Assembly: GCA_019637685.1 (NCBI GenBank)
Contig: JAHBVF010000001.1
Coordinates: 62,001 to 126,000 of the forward strand
Source of the DNA: Caldilineaceae bacterium
GTDB taxonomy: Bacteria > Chloroflexota > Anaerolineae > Caldilineales > Caldilineaceae
Length of the DNA stretch: 64,000 nt
Direction: 5' to 3'
Positions 1 through 8,110 of the stretch are shown here, in pieces. How positions within the stretch are numbered: the stretch's first letter is position 1; each line of letters opens with the position of its first letter. The translations under genes were made by a program, and so were the position numbers. Under the pieces are notes generated by a model. The model did not search any database and was not told the origin of the DNA. It saw only the letters and a list, made by a program, of their open reading frames with translations.

Positions 1-138
1 ACCCAGCCGGGTTAAGTATAGCACGGGCAGGGGAGAGGAACAACGCGGACTGAAAGCGTGTCCCGCCGGATGGACTTCGCCAGTTCGGCCAGCGAATTCG
101 TCCGTGTACTTCGTGGATAGTTTTTTCTTGAAAGAGCC

Positions 139-879
139 TTATTGAAACGATACGCTGGGGATCTGATAAGCGGCCGATTTGCTCATCAATTGGCCGGGAA
201 AATCCTTGAGCGGGTGGTGGTCGAGGAGGTAACGATAATACCAGGCACTGGCCAGATCGTTGACCTGCTGTGTAGCGCTTTTTTCCCGCAGCAAACGAGA
301 CCGCCCCGACACCAAAGCTAATTGATGGGTGCAGCGCAGCCACCAGTTGGCTTGCGCATTGGCCTTCAACACAGACTTGTCGTTGTCATTGACAACGAGC
401 AATGTGGGTGATTTGATTTGGTCCAAATGATTCAGATATCTATCCGGACGGCCTTGAAAAGCGACAACAGCACCGACCTCTTCCCCCAGAAATGCGGCAG
501 CGTTCAGCGCAATCCCGGCATCGAAATAGGCACCAAACAGACCGATCGGGAGTGACCCATCAATATATTCAGAACGCAGCCAGCGCGTGGCCTGCACCAA
601 CTGATGGGTCAGTTCGGTAGCTGTGTCCGCCTCCGGGCGGGGAGTGATCCGCTCTGACTTAATCATTGGGAGATGGATCGTGCCCAGACCCGTCTTCTCA
701 AAGTGCTTTCCTGTCAGGTTTATGCGGCTAAAACCGCGGCTGCTGCCGACGATCACCCACCCGCTGGGGGAAGCAGCCGCGCTGAAACGGGCGTGGAGTG
801 TTCCACTGCCGGTGGGAACTGCTACGTCAAAAGCCACAGCGGTTGGCCGGTTGGCGTGTGAGGAAGTCATCGGGGGCAT
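139..879 (-). CDS. Alpha/beta-hydrolase-like protein lacking the usual nucleophile
   Basis: The 246-residue protein has an alpha/beta-hydrolase pattern. It has an early strand (WVIVGSSRG, residues 41-49), a nucleophile-elbow region (GLFGAYFDAG, 113-122) and a late acidic strand (LLVVNDNDKSVL). In dienelactone-hydrolase-like relatives the elbow reads GxFGAS, with Ser as nucleophile; here the Ser position is Tyr118. It may therefore be catalytically dead or use another residue. A GAAGAGG ribosome site lies about 7 bases before the ATG. No signal peptide is visible. It stands alone, reading toward the window start. The fold assignment is by motif only, and the substrate is unknown. Confidence 0.6.
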   Translation of the reverse strand: MPPMTSSHANRPTAVAFDVAVPTGSGTLHARFSAAASPSGWVIVGSSRGFSRINLTGKHFEKTGLGTIHLPMIKSERITPRPEADTATELTHQLVQATRWLRSEYIDGSLPIGLFGAYFDAGIALNAAAFLGEEVGAVVAFQGRPDRYLNHLDQIKSPTLLVVNDNDKSVLKANAQANWWLRCTHQLALVSGRSRLLREKSATQQVNDLASAWYYRYLLDHHPLKDFPGQLMSKSAAYQIPSVSFQ

Positions 880-1497
880 TCAGTGCCTCTTCTTTCCGGT
901 TTGGATTCACATCCACCAGTAAAATAGCTATGAGCTACAGAAGGAATGCTCCATTTTAATCCTGAAAAGTCTGTTTGCTCCTGTCAAAATGGTTACAAAG
1001 ATATTTGGATGAACAGATGACGAGCGCCTAATGTTTTGGAGTAGCTCACTGGTTTGTAGAGCAGATATTAACGGATTCCTGCAGAAAAAAGATGTTACCT
1101 TTGTCCTATTGGCAACACAAAGGAATTTCGCTATTCTAGGGACATCAAGAGTTTGGCTTCGGTGACAGCGACTGAGCAATGCGTAAAGAACGGTTGCCTG
1201 GTTGTTGGAAGCGCCCGACGCTGATAGCGGAACAATGCGCCAGGAGCGGTTGTTCGGCAAACAAAAGTCAGTGGGTCCGGTGGTGTGATTAAGGCAGGCA
1301 ATCGCTTCCTTGTCCCTCTCGCATTGCCACAGCCAACACCAATGATTCATCGATTCACCCCTTTGTGCTGTTGCTCGTTTTTGTGTTTTTTATGCCGTAC
1401 AAGCAGTATCTGTATTGTGCTTTTGGAGCAGACATCACCCTATCCACCCTGACACGCCGAGACACATTGCTATCACAGTCTGCTCGCCTGATATGTC
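880..1497. other. Gene-poor stretch, no supported gene
   Basis: About 600 bases between the hydrolase-like gene and the first terminator-bearing segment. The only sizeable open frame (minus strand, 928-1350) encodes a Cys/Ser/Asn-rich sequence with no domain pattern and no ribosome site, so I do not call it a gene. Base composition looks more AT-rich than in the neighbouring genes, as expected for non-coding or decayed DNA. Confidence 0.5.
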
Positions 1498-1627
1498 TTG
1501 TCCAACGATGTACATAGCCCTAACGGGCCGGGTTCCCTTGTGATTCTCCATTCAAACGTTATTCAACCCAACCCCGGCGTGTCACCACAGACCTCCCCCT
1601 GGCTTTCGGGCCGGGGGGATTTTTTTT
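1498..1627 (+). ncRNA. Candidate small RNA ending at a rho-independent terminator
   Basis: A terminator at 1595-1627 has no protein gene upstream of it on this strand. A weak promoter-like pair lies at 1498-1503 (TTGTCC) and 1521-1526 (TAACGG) with 17 bases between. The segment from about 1528 starts with CCGGGTT, which can pair with AACCCCGG at 1570-1577 before the terminator stem. This would give a structured RNA of about 100 bases. It matches no RNA family I recognise. The terminator is well supported; the RNA itself is inference. Confidence 0.3.
1595..1627 (+). terminator. Rho-independent terminator
   Basis: A nine-pair GC-rich stem (CCCCCTGGC with GCCGGGGGG, one G-T pair) closes a TTTCGG loop and is followed by eight T residues (1620-1627). 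It terminates plus-strand transcription, although no protein gene is seen immediately upstream. Confidence 0.75.
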
Positions 1628-1747
1628 ATGGCGTAAATGGGCAAACCGATTGATTCGGCGCGGGTGCAATGCAGATTGGGTGCAACCGATTCCCGGAATC
1701 AGCCGCCGCACCCCCCATCGGGGATGCACCCCCGGCGCGCGGGCAGT

Positions 1748-1776
1748 TTGACATTTGGCCGCGCTGGGTCTATACT
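1748..1776 (+). promoter_or_regulatory. Strong sigma-70-type promoter upstream of gatC
   Basis: TTGACA at 1748-1753 and TATACT at 1771-1776 are separated by exactly 17 bases, a near-consensus housekeeping promoter. The predicted start of transcription is near 1783, leaving a leader of about 220 bases before gatC. Two terminators stand in that leader. Confidence 0.75.
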
Positions 1777-1897
1777 CTTTTTCATTATGAAGATTCGCAT
1801 CGAGTGTATTGAGCGTCCTGAACATAGGACTGTCAACGCGCCGGCGGCATGGGCAGCTAGCCCCGTGCTCCGGTAGCGGTATTTTGTATGTCACCAG

Positions 1898-1929
1898 CGC
1901 CGTGAGCACATGCCAATCACGGCGTTTTT
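1898..1929 (+). terminator. First terminator-like hairpin before gatC
   Basis: An eight-pair stem, CGCCGTGA (1898-1905) with TCACGGCG (1917-1924), is followed by five T residues. Confidence 0.7.
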
Positions 1930-1945
1930 GTAGAATGAAGCGACG

Positions 1946-1976
1946 ACGCCGTGGATGATTGCCACGGCGTTTTTTT
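1946..1976 (+). terminator. Second terminator-like hairpin before gatC
   Basis: A nine-pair stem, ACGCCGTGG (1946-1954) with CCACGGCGT (1962-1970), has a seven-base loop and a T run through 1976. It ends only about 28 bases before the gatC start codon. Confidence 0.75.
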
Positions 1977-2004
1977 GTGCGTTAGAGGCGGCAGGAGCAA
2001 CCGA

Positions 2005-2295
2005 ATGAAATTGAGCCTGGACGAAGTGCGCCACGTGGCTGAGCTGGCCAAACTGGAATTGAGCGATGAGGAAATCAGCCTCTACGCAGAACAGCTTTCG
2101 GCCATTTTGGACTATGCGGAGCAAATTAAAGGTGTGGACACCAGCCAGGTGCCGCCCACACCCTATGTCCTGCCCCTGAGCAATGTCATGCGGGATGATG
2201 TGCTGGGCGAGTGTCTGTCCAACGAAGCGGCGGTCGCCAACGCGGCTGATGCCAAGGATGGCTACTTCCGGGTGCGCGCCATTTTTGACGAATAG
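2005..2295 (+). CDS. gatC: Asp/Glu-tRNA amidotransferase subunit C
   Basis: GatC is the small subunit that stabilises GatA in the complex converting misacylated Glu-tRNA(Gln) or Asp-tRNA(Asn) to the amide form. The 96-residue product starts MKLSLDEVRHVAELAKLEL, the typical N-terminal helix, and ends with a GatC-like segment containing the acidic FRVRAIFDE. I chose the ATG at 2005, preceded by GGCAGGAG, rather than an upstream ATG inside the terminator hairpin. gatA follows after 92 bases. gatB is not in the window, so the operon is incomplete here. Confidence 0.9.
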   Translation: MKLSLDEVRHVAELAKLELSDEEISLYAEQLSAILDYAEQIKGVDTSQVPPTPYVLPLSNVMRDDVLGECLSNEAAVANAADAKDGYFRVRAIFDE

Positions 2296-2387
2296 AAGAG
2301 TGGAACGCGGTTGAACCGGATTGGACGGATTCGGGCGGATACAATCCGCGAAATCTGTACTGCCTGTTCTCACTATCGAGGCTGAAT

Positions 2388-3863
2388 GTGACTGATACAA
2401 CAGCAACAAAACTCCATCAATTGACCGTTCACGCGGCCGCGGCCGGGCTGACTGCTGGCGATTTCTCCGCCGCGGAACTGACCCGGTCTGTGCTGGCCCG
2501 CATAGAACAGGTGGACAGCCAGGTACACGCCTTTTTGGCTGTGACCGGTGCGCGTGCGCTGGAACAAGCGGGGGAAGCAGATCGTTTGCGTGCCAAAGGC
2601 GATAACCGCCCGCTGCTGGGAATACCGCTGGCGATCAAAGATGTGCTTTCCACCCAAGGGCTGGTGACAACCGCGGGCAGCAAAATTTTAGAAGGCTATC
2701 TGCCCCCCTATACAGCCACCGCGGTGCAGCGCCTGGAAGATGCGGGCGCGCTGATTATCGGCAAAACCAACACCGACGAATTTGCCATGGGGTCGAGCAC
2801 GGAGAACAGCGGCTATTTCACCACCCACAACCCGTGGAACCTGGAACGGGTTCCCGGTGGGAGTAGCGGCGGTTCCGCGGCAGCCGTGGCCGCGGACGAG
2901 GCCCTGGCCGCGCTGGGCACGGACACGGGTGGCAGTGTGCGCCAACCCGCTTCTCTCTGCGGTGTTGTCGGCCTGAAGCCCTCCTATGGCCGGGTCAGCC
3001 GCTACGGGCTGATCGCCTATGGCAGCAGCCTGGACCAGATCGGGCCGATTACCAAAGATGTGGAAGATGCGGCGCTGCTTCTGAACGCGATGGCAGGCCA
3101 GGACAGCCACGACAGCACCAGTCTGCCAGCCTCTGTGCCAGACTACACAGCCAGTTTGACCGGCGACATCCGCGGGCTGCGGGTGGGCGTGCCCGCTGAA
3201 TATTTCATCGACGGGATGGAGCCGGATGTGGAGGCGGCGGTGCGGGCTGCCATCGAGCATCTGACCGGGCTGGGCGCGGAGATTATCCCCATCCGCTTGC
3301 CCAATACGGATAAGGCACTGCCTGTCTACTATCTGATCGCTACAGCCGAAGCCAGCGCCAATCTTTCCCGCTTCGACGGCATTCGTTTCGGCCCCGGTGG
3401 CAAGGCGGACCGGCTGCTGGACAATTACCGGCAGGTGCGGGGGCGGGGTTTTGGCCGGGAAGTAAAACAGCGGATTATGCTGGGAACTTACGCCCTGAGC
3501 GCGGGTTACTACGACGCCTATTATCTGAAAGCCCAGCAGGTGCGCACGCTGATCAAACGGGATTTTGAAGCAGCCTTTGCGGATGTGGACGTAATTGTTT
3601 CGCCCACTTCACCCACCACCGCCTTCCCCATCGGCGAGAAGGCAGACGATCCCCTGGCGATGTATCTGGCCGATATTTTCACCGTCAGCCTGAACCTAAG
3701 CGGAATGTGCGGCATCAGCATCCCCTGCGGCTTTGACCGCAACGCACTGCCCATCGGTCTGCAAATTCTGGGGCCATCGCTGGGCGAAGAGACGATTTTG
3801 CGCGTGGCCCACGCCTATGAGCAGACGACCGGCTGGCATACGCGAAGACCAGTACTCAAATGA
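2388..3863 (+). CDS. gatA: Asp/Glu-tRNA amidotransferase subunit A
   Basis: GatA is the glutaminase/amidase subunit that releases ammonia from glutamine for transamidation of misacylated tRNA in the cytoplasm. The 491-residue product is of normal length and carries the amidase signature. The Ser-cisSer-Lys triad is visible as Lys84 (LAIKDVL), Ser159 (PGGSSGG) and Ser183 (DTGGSVRQP). The start is GTG at 2388 (GTG ACT GAT), with GAGGCTGA just upstream. It follows gatC by 92 bases; the gap holds a GGATT-rich stretch that resembles a decayed hairpin repeat. Confidence 0.95.
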   Translation: MTDTTATKLHQLTVHAAAAGLTAGDFSAAELTRSVLARIEQVDSQVHAFLAVTGARALEQAGEADRLRAKGDNRPLLGIPLAIKDVLSTQGLVTTAGSKILEGYLPPYTATAVQRLEDAGALIIGKTNTDEFAMGSSTENSGYFTTHNPWNLERVPGGSSGGSAAAVAADEALAALGTDTGGSVRQPASLCGVVGLKPSYGRVSRYGLIAYGSSLDQIGPITKDVEDAALLLNAMAGQDSHDSTSLPASVPDYTASLTGDIRGLRVGVPAEYFIDGMEPDVEAAVRAAIEHLTGLGAEIIPIRLPNTDKALPVYYLIATAEASANLSRFDGIRFGPGGKADRLLDNYRQVRGRGFGREVKQRIMLGTYALSAGYYDAYYLKAQQVRTLIKRDFEAAFADVDVIVSPTSPTTAFPIGEKADDPLAMYLADIFTVSLNLSGMCGISIPCGFDRNALPIGLQILGPSLGEETILRVAHAYEQTTGWHTRRPVLK

Positions 3864-4065
3864 CCGCCGACGGCAGACAACGGACAGCGCAGATATCCAC
3901 TGGGCAGTTCGCCGTCCCTATCGAGCAATAGACAATGACCCACTACTTTATGAAACACCCACCCCTTCGACGGAGATCAGCCAGTGCCGGCTGCCGGCAA
4001 CCGCTCAGTGGAGCCTGCTGAGGGTTGTGCAATCGGCGCACAAGGGCTTGTCCGCTTTCAACACA

Positions 4066-4099
4066 AGAAGTTGAACTTTTGAGAAAAAGTTCGACTTCT
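4066..4099. repeat. Dispersed palindrome, GAAGTTCGACTTT type, copy 1
   Basis: Two 15-base arms, AGAAGTTGAACTTTT and AAAAGTTCGACTTCT, with one mismatch and a four-base loop. The same palindrome recurs at 7029-7059 and 49144-49176. It lies in the 285-base gap between gatA and the aminotransferase gene. Confidence 0.8.
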
Positions 4100-4148
4100 A
4101 CTGAGACTCTCCACCGAAAGGGGCGACCGTAACTGGTCGTATTGACGA

Positions 4149-5399
4149 ATGAATATGACACCCATACTGACCCGCGAGAAGGGTCAATCCATCCCCACAA
4201 ATGGACATAGCACTGTGCGCCGACCTCTTGAAAGTCGCCTGAGCGAACGCATCCACCGGGTGGCCCCGTCGGCTATCCGCCGTTTTTTCGACATTGCCGC
4301 CACAATGGAAGATGTGATCAGCCTGGGCATTGGCGAGCCGAATTTCGTCACGCCTGCGCCGATTTTGCAGGCCGGGCTGGACAGCATCCGCCAGGGCGAC
4401 ACGGCCTACACATCCAACGCAGGCGTGCTGGAACTGCGCGCGTCGGTCAGCGAGATGCTGCATCGGCGCTATGACGGCCCGCTCTACGACGCCGAGAAGG
4501 AAGTGCTGATTACCGTCGGCGTGAGCGAGGCGATGTATCTAGCTATGCAAGCTATCCTCGATCCCGGCGACGAAGTAATCGTGCCCCAGCCCTGCTTCGT
4601 CTCCTACACCGCGGATGTGATTCTGGCCGGGGGCACAGTTGTGGATGTGCCTACCTACGCTGCCAACGATTTTGTCGTCACGCCGGAGCAAATCGAGGCG
4701 GCCATTACCCCCCGCACAAAAGCGCTGCTGATTGGCTATCCCTGCAACCCAACCGGCGCAGTGATGAACCGGGAAGGATTGCTGGCGATTGCCCAAGTGG
4801 TGGAAAAACACGACCTGCTGGTCATCTCCGATGAAATCTACGATCGGCTGGTCTATGGGGACCATCAACACGTAATGTTTGCCAGCCTGCCCGGCATGGC
4901 CGAACGGACCATCCATCTGGGCGGGATGAGCAAAGACTACGCGATGACTGGCTGGCGTATTGGCTATGCTGCGGGTCCCGCGGACCTACTGGGCGCGATG
5001 CGCAAAGTGCACCAATACCTGATTATGTCCGCGCCGACCGCGGGACAAGCAGCCGCGCTGGCGGCGTTGACTGACCCGGTGGCCGAACTGGCTGTGCAAG
5101 AGATGGTTGCCAGTTACGACGCGCGACGGCGGCTGATCGTTAGTGGTCTGAACGAAATTGGGCTGGACTGCTTTGAGCCGAAAGGCGCGTTCTACGCCTT
5201 TCCCAGCGTCAAACGCACGGGAATGGACGAGCACGAATTTGCCGAACGGCTGCTGGTAGAGGAGCAAGTGGCCGTGATTCCCGGCAGCGCGTTTGGTCGG
5301 GGCGGCGAAGGCCACGTGCGTTGCGCCTATGCGGCCAGCCAGGAGAGCATTGAAATCGCGCTGGAGCGGATGCAGCGGTTTATGCGAAGGCACGGGTGA
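4149..5399 (+). CDS. Class I/II PLP-dependent aminotransferase
   Basis: A 416-residue fold-type I aminotransferase of the aspartate/aromatic group, cytoplasmic. Visible landmarks are YPCNPTGA (Asn200 near the cofactor), SDEIY (Asp228, pairs with the PLP nitrogen), the Schiff-base Lys262 in GGMSKDYAMTGWR, and a C-terminal Arg in HVRCAYA expected to hold the substrate carboxylate. About 30 residues precede the usual start of homology (LSERIHRVAPSAI), so a later start is possible, but no better ribosome site was seen. The amino donor (aspartate, alanine or aromatic) cannot be settled from motifs. A strong terminator follows at 5434, so the gene ends its transcription unit. Confidence 0.88.
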   Translation: MNMTPILTREKGQSIPTNGHSTVRRPLESRLSERIHRVAPSAIRRFFDIAATMEDVISLGIGEPNFVTPAPILQAGLDSIRQGDTAYTSNAGVLELRASVSEMLHRRYDGPLYDAEKEVLITVGVSEAMYLAMQAILDPGDEVIVPQPCFVSYTADVILAGGTVVDVPTYAANDFVVTPEQIEAAITPRTKALLIGYPCNPTGAVMNREGLLAIAQVVEKHDLLVISDEIYDRLVYGDHQHVMFASLPGMAERTIHLGGMSKDYAMTGWRIGYAAGPADLLGAMRKVHQYLIMSAPTAGQAAALAALTDPVAELAVQEMVASYDARRRLIVSGLNEIGLDCFEPKGAFYAFPSVKRTGMDEHEFAERLLVEEQVAVIPGSAFGRGGEGHVRCAYAASQESIEIALERMQRFMRRHG

Positions 5400-5433
5400 G
5401 AAAGCGCTGAACGTCAACCGAATTTACACGCCC

Positions 5434-5472
5434 ACAATGCCGCCAGTGTTTCGCACTGGCGGCATTGTTTTG
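5434..5472 (+). terminator. Strong terminator after the aminotransferase gene
   Basis: A perfect 15-pair stem (5434-5448 with 5454-5468) closes a TTTCG loop and is followed by a short T run. It separates the aminotransferase from the sugar-transport operon. Confidence 0.85.
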
Positions 5473-5510
5473 CTCTGGGGATGACCTCGAAGTGGGTATA
5501 AAAAATGCAG

Positions 5511-5539
5511 TTGACAGATACAAGCTTGTGAGTTACGAT
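5511..5539 (+). promoter_or_regulatory. Promoter of the sugar ABC operon with a palindrome in the spacer
   Basis: TTGACA (5511-5516) and TACGAT (5534-5539) are 17 bases apart. A perfect 10-base palindrome, ACAAGCTTGT (5520-5529), fills the spacer, where a bound repressor would block RNA polymerase. The leader to the start codon at 5634 is about 88 bases. Confidence 0.65.
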
Positions 5540-5633
5540 AGCCTTCCGCACATTTTGGGATAACCCTTTCCGCTGTTTGCAGAGATCATTTTTATTCCTT
5601 TCGCAGGAAAAACTATATACAAAGGGGGAAGAG

Positions 5634-7019
5634 ATGTCGAACAGTCAGAAGCTTTCGCGACGGGGATTTTTGAAGGCAACAGCTATAGCCGGTGCTGGTT
5701 ATCTATTGGCTGCCTGTGCCGCGCCCGCTGCTCCCCAGTCAGCAGGCGGGGTCGAGAGTAGCAATACTACTGCTGGCAGCCCCGGCCAGGAGCCGATCGT
5801 CCTGCGCCTGCACATGCGCGCTGGTGGCGAAACGGGTGAACCTGCCATTTACGTAACCCGACCCGCTGAGTTTACTGAAGAGACCGGTGTGCAGGTCCAG
5901 TTGGAACCGATCCCTGGTGGAGAGTATTGGGCCAAGATTGAAACCCTGGCTGCCTCTAATACCCTCGGCGACAATATGTTCACCGACAACAAAAATTGGC
6001 AACACAACCGGGCTGTCCACTTCGGCATCCTGCAGGACATCGATGAGTTTATGGCCTCGGACGGTGTGAGCCACGACGAGTGGCAACCGGGCGTTATTGG
6101 GGCTTGTATCGTTGATGGCAAAACTTATGGTCTGCCCAAGACAGGACATCCAGCCCACGCCTTTTTGTGGATCAATCACGACCTCTTCGAGGCGGCGGGC
6201 ATCCCCATCCCCGAAACCTACGGCACAACGTGGGAGCAGTATCGTGAATGGGGCAATCTACTGGCCCAGGGCGACCCAGATCGGCGGGAAGTCTACGGAT
6301 TCCACATGCCCACCAACAATATCCAGATGATTGTCAACGGTATCCGCACCTTTGGTGGCTGGGAGTTGAACGACGAAGGCACAGAATCACCGGCGGATGA
6401 CGGCTGGCGAGGCTTTATCCAGACAGGTGTCGATTTCTACCAGACAGACAAAATTATGCCCACGGCTGCTGATATTGGCTCAGCAGGGACTATTGGCCTT
6501 TTTGCAGCCCAGAAGTTGGCAATGATGGTAGGTTCGCGCGGCAGCAATAAATCCGTGCGTGAGGCGGTTGGCCCGGAGGATGGCAGCACAGGTGGCTTCA
6601 AATGGAGCACTATTGGTCTGGCCGAAGGACCGAATTTCAACGGTTGGGGTGCTAGCCTGAATACCCACGCCGGTACAAGCCAATCTAAGCACAAATACGA
6701 GAGCTTCCGCCTCTGCTATGCTCTCGCCGATGCTCGCTTCGCCTATTTGAACGCCAACGAGATTGGTTATTTGGTTGGTCGAACCCACGAGTTGGAAGAA
6801 ATCGGCCCGGCTGCTGAGGATCCCTTTATTCAATTGCAGTTCAACGAATATGCCCGGGGCGTGCCCTATCGCATCGGTGCCAACTATCGGGGCCTGGAGT
6901 GGGAGCAAATTATCACCAATACGACCGATCTAGTCTATTTGGGTGAGCGTAGCGCGGACGACGCCTTCTTCAACGAACTGGAACAGACAATCAGCGACCT
7001 GCTGGCACGGCCAATTTAG
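5634..7019 (+). CDS. Sugar ABC transporter solute-binding lipoprotein (Tat-exported)
   Basis: A 461-residue extracellular binding protein that should capture a carbohydrate and deliver it to the two permeases encoded next. The N terminus has a twin-arginine signal (SRRGFLK, Arg9-Arg10), a short hydrophobic stretch and a lipobox (LAAC, Cys28), followed by an Ala/Pro/Ser/Gly-rich tether. The mature part looks like the family-1 solute-binding fold (FTEETGVQVQLEPI, then Trp-rich segments). The start at 5634 is preceded by AAAGGGGGAAGAG; an in-frame upstream ATG would spoil the signal peptide. No ATP-binding subunit lies nearby, so a shared ATPase probably serves it. The mannonate dehydratase downstream suggests a uronate-derived ligand. 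Confidence 0.85.
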   Translation: MSNSQKLSRRGFLKATAIAGAGYLLAACAAPAAPQSAGGVESSNTTAGSPGQEPIVLRLHMRAGGETGEPAIYVTRPAEFTEETGVQVQLEPIPGGEYWAKIETLAASNTLGDNMFTDNKNWQHNRAVHFGILQDIDEFMASDGVSHDEWQPGVIGACIVDGKTYGLPKTGHPAHAFLWINHDLFEAAGIPIPETYGTTWEQYREWGNLLAQGDPDRREVYGFHMPTNNIQMIVNGIRTFGGWELNDEGTESPADDGWRGFIQTGVDFYQTDKIMPTAADIGSAGTIGLFAAQKLAMMVGSRGSNKSVREAVGPEDGSTGGFKWSTIGLAEGPNFNGWGASLNTHAGTSQSKHKYESFRLCYALADARFAYLNANEIGYLVGRTHELEEIGPAAEDPFIQLQFNEYARGVPYRIGANYRGLEWEQIITNTTDLVYLGERSADDAFFNELEQTISDLLARPI

Positions 7020-7028
7020 TCCACACAA

Positions 7029-7059
7029 GAAGTTCAACTTTGATGAAAAGTCGAACTTC
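7029..7059. repeat. Dispersed palindrome, GAAGTTCGACTTT type, copy 2
   Basis: Arms GAAGTTCAACTTT (7029-7041) and AAAGTCGAACTTC (7047-7059) with one mismatch, immediately after the binding-protein gene. Confidence 0.8.
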
Positions 7060-7085
7060 GGAATCAGCACCTTCTTAGAAAACCG

Positions 7086-7115
7086 GACCTGCCAGGTCAA
7101 AGAACCTGGCAGGTC
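7086..7115. repeat. Perfect 12-pair hairpin between binding-protein and permease genes
   Basis: GACCTGCCAGGT (7086-7097) pairs with ACCTGGCAGGTC (7104-7115) around a six-base loop. With the preceding palindrome it could protect the binding-protein mRNA 3' end, or partly terminate, so that binding protein is made in excess of the permeases. No T run follows. Confidence 0.75.
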
Positions 7116-7132
7116 TGAAGGAGATGGAAAGA

Positions 7133-8101
7133 ATGGCAACTAGCGCAAGCCACGCGTCTGTGGTTGCTGATAGATCGGTCTGGAATTTCTGGGCGGAACG
7201 CAAGCCGCTGTCGCGTATGCAACGATTGGAGGCGTTCCAGGGCTATCTACTGATTTCACCCTGGCTCATCGGCTTTTTTATCTTTATTCTCGGCCCGATG
7301 CTGGCTTCCTTCTACTACAGCTTCACCCTCTACAATGTACAGACAGTGCCCCGTTTTGCTGGTCTTTACCATTACATCTACGCATTCACCCAGGACAATC
7401 TCTTTTGGGTCTCGGTGAAGCGCACACTACTATGGACGGTGATGACTGTGCCCTTGGGGATTGTCGGCGCGCTCTTTGCTGCCATTCTGCTCAACAATAA
7501 ACTCAAGGGAATGGCCTTCTATCGCACTAGCTTCTTTCTGCCTCACCTGACGCCGGTGGTGGCCGCGTCGATTCTGTGGATGTGGATTTTGCAGCCGGAT
7601 ATTGGTATCCTCAATAGTATGCTGGACGGTATCGGCATTCGGGGGCCGAAATGGTTGCAGAGCATCCAGTGGTCTATGCCAGCTCTGGCGATGATCGCTC
7701 TGTGGACAGGCATCGGTGGCAACAAAATGCTTATCTTTCTCGCCGGGCTACAATCTATCCCCGACACTCTCTATGAAGCCGCCGACATCGATGGAGCCAA
7801 CCGCTGGCAGAAGTTTCGTAATATTACTCTGCCGATGATCTCCCCTTCGATGTTTTTCAATCTGATTTTGGGCGTTATCGCCAGCTTCCAAGTTTTTGGG
7901 ATGGCCTTTGTCACCACCAAAGGCGGCCCGGCCTATTCTACCTATTTCTACGCCCTGCATCTCTACCAGCAGGCTTTTGTCAGTTTTGATATGGGCTATG
8001 GCAGTGCGCTGGCCTGGATTTTCTTTGTGGCTGTTCTGGCATTGACACTGATTCAACTTTGGCTGCAAAAGCGCTGGGTCTACTACGAAGGCGCGGTGTA
8101 G
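7133..8101 (+). CDS. Sugar ABC transporter permease 1 (MalF/UgpA-like)
   Basis: A 322-residue inner-membrane permease of the carbohydrate-uptake family. About six hydrophobic segments can be seen, beginning with the long one at GYLLISPWLIGFFIFILGPML. The cytoplasmic EAA loop is clear (LYEAADIDGANRWQKFRNITLP), the docking site for the ATPase. I chose the ATG at 7133 because AAGGAG sits nine bases upstream; the ATG at 7124 directly abuts that site. It pairs with permease 2, which begins nine bases after this stop codon. Confidence 0.9.
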   Translation: MATSASHASVVADRSVWNFWAERKPLSRMQRLEAFQGYLLISPWLIGFFIFILGPMLASFYYSFTLYNVQTVPRFAGLYHYIYAFTQDNLFWVSVKRTLLWTVMTVPLGIVGALFAAILLNNKLKGMAFYRTSFFLPHLTPVVAASILWMWILQPDIGILNSMLDGIGIRGPKWLQSIQWSMPALAMIALWTGIGGNKMLIFLAGLQSIPDTLYEAADIDGANRWQKFRNITLPMISPSMFFNLILGVIASFQVFGMAFVTTKGGPAYSTYFYALHLYQQAFVSFDMGYGSALAWIFFVAVLALTLIQLWLQKRWVYYEGAV

Positions 8102-8110
8102 GAGCATTCA

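Larger units (their letters stand above)
1783..1977 (+). ncRNA. Structured leader RNA or small RNA upstream of gatC with tandem terminators
   Basis: RNA from the 1748 promoter would contain a small hairpin (GTCCT/AGGAC), a larger stem-loop (GCATGGG pairing with CCCCGTGC, extended by CCGG/CCGG) and then two terminators ending near 1929 and 1976. It could be a free RNA of about 145 or 195 bases, or an attenuator controlling gatC. Both terminator stems share CGCCGTG/CACGGCG, so the 5' arm of the first could also pair with the 3' arm of the second, which would allow alternative folds. No known riboswitch consensus was recognised. Confidence 0.5.

Noticed and set aside
928..1350. 140-residue minus-strand open frame
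   Set aside because: No domain pattern, no ribosome site, unusual Cys/Ser/Asn-rich composition; likely chance.
1595..1627. T-box or known riboswitch before gatC
   Set aside because: No T-box sequence (AGGGTGG-type) or known riboswitch core could be seen.
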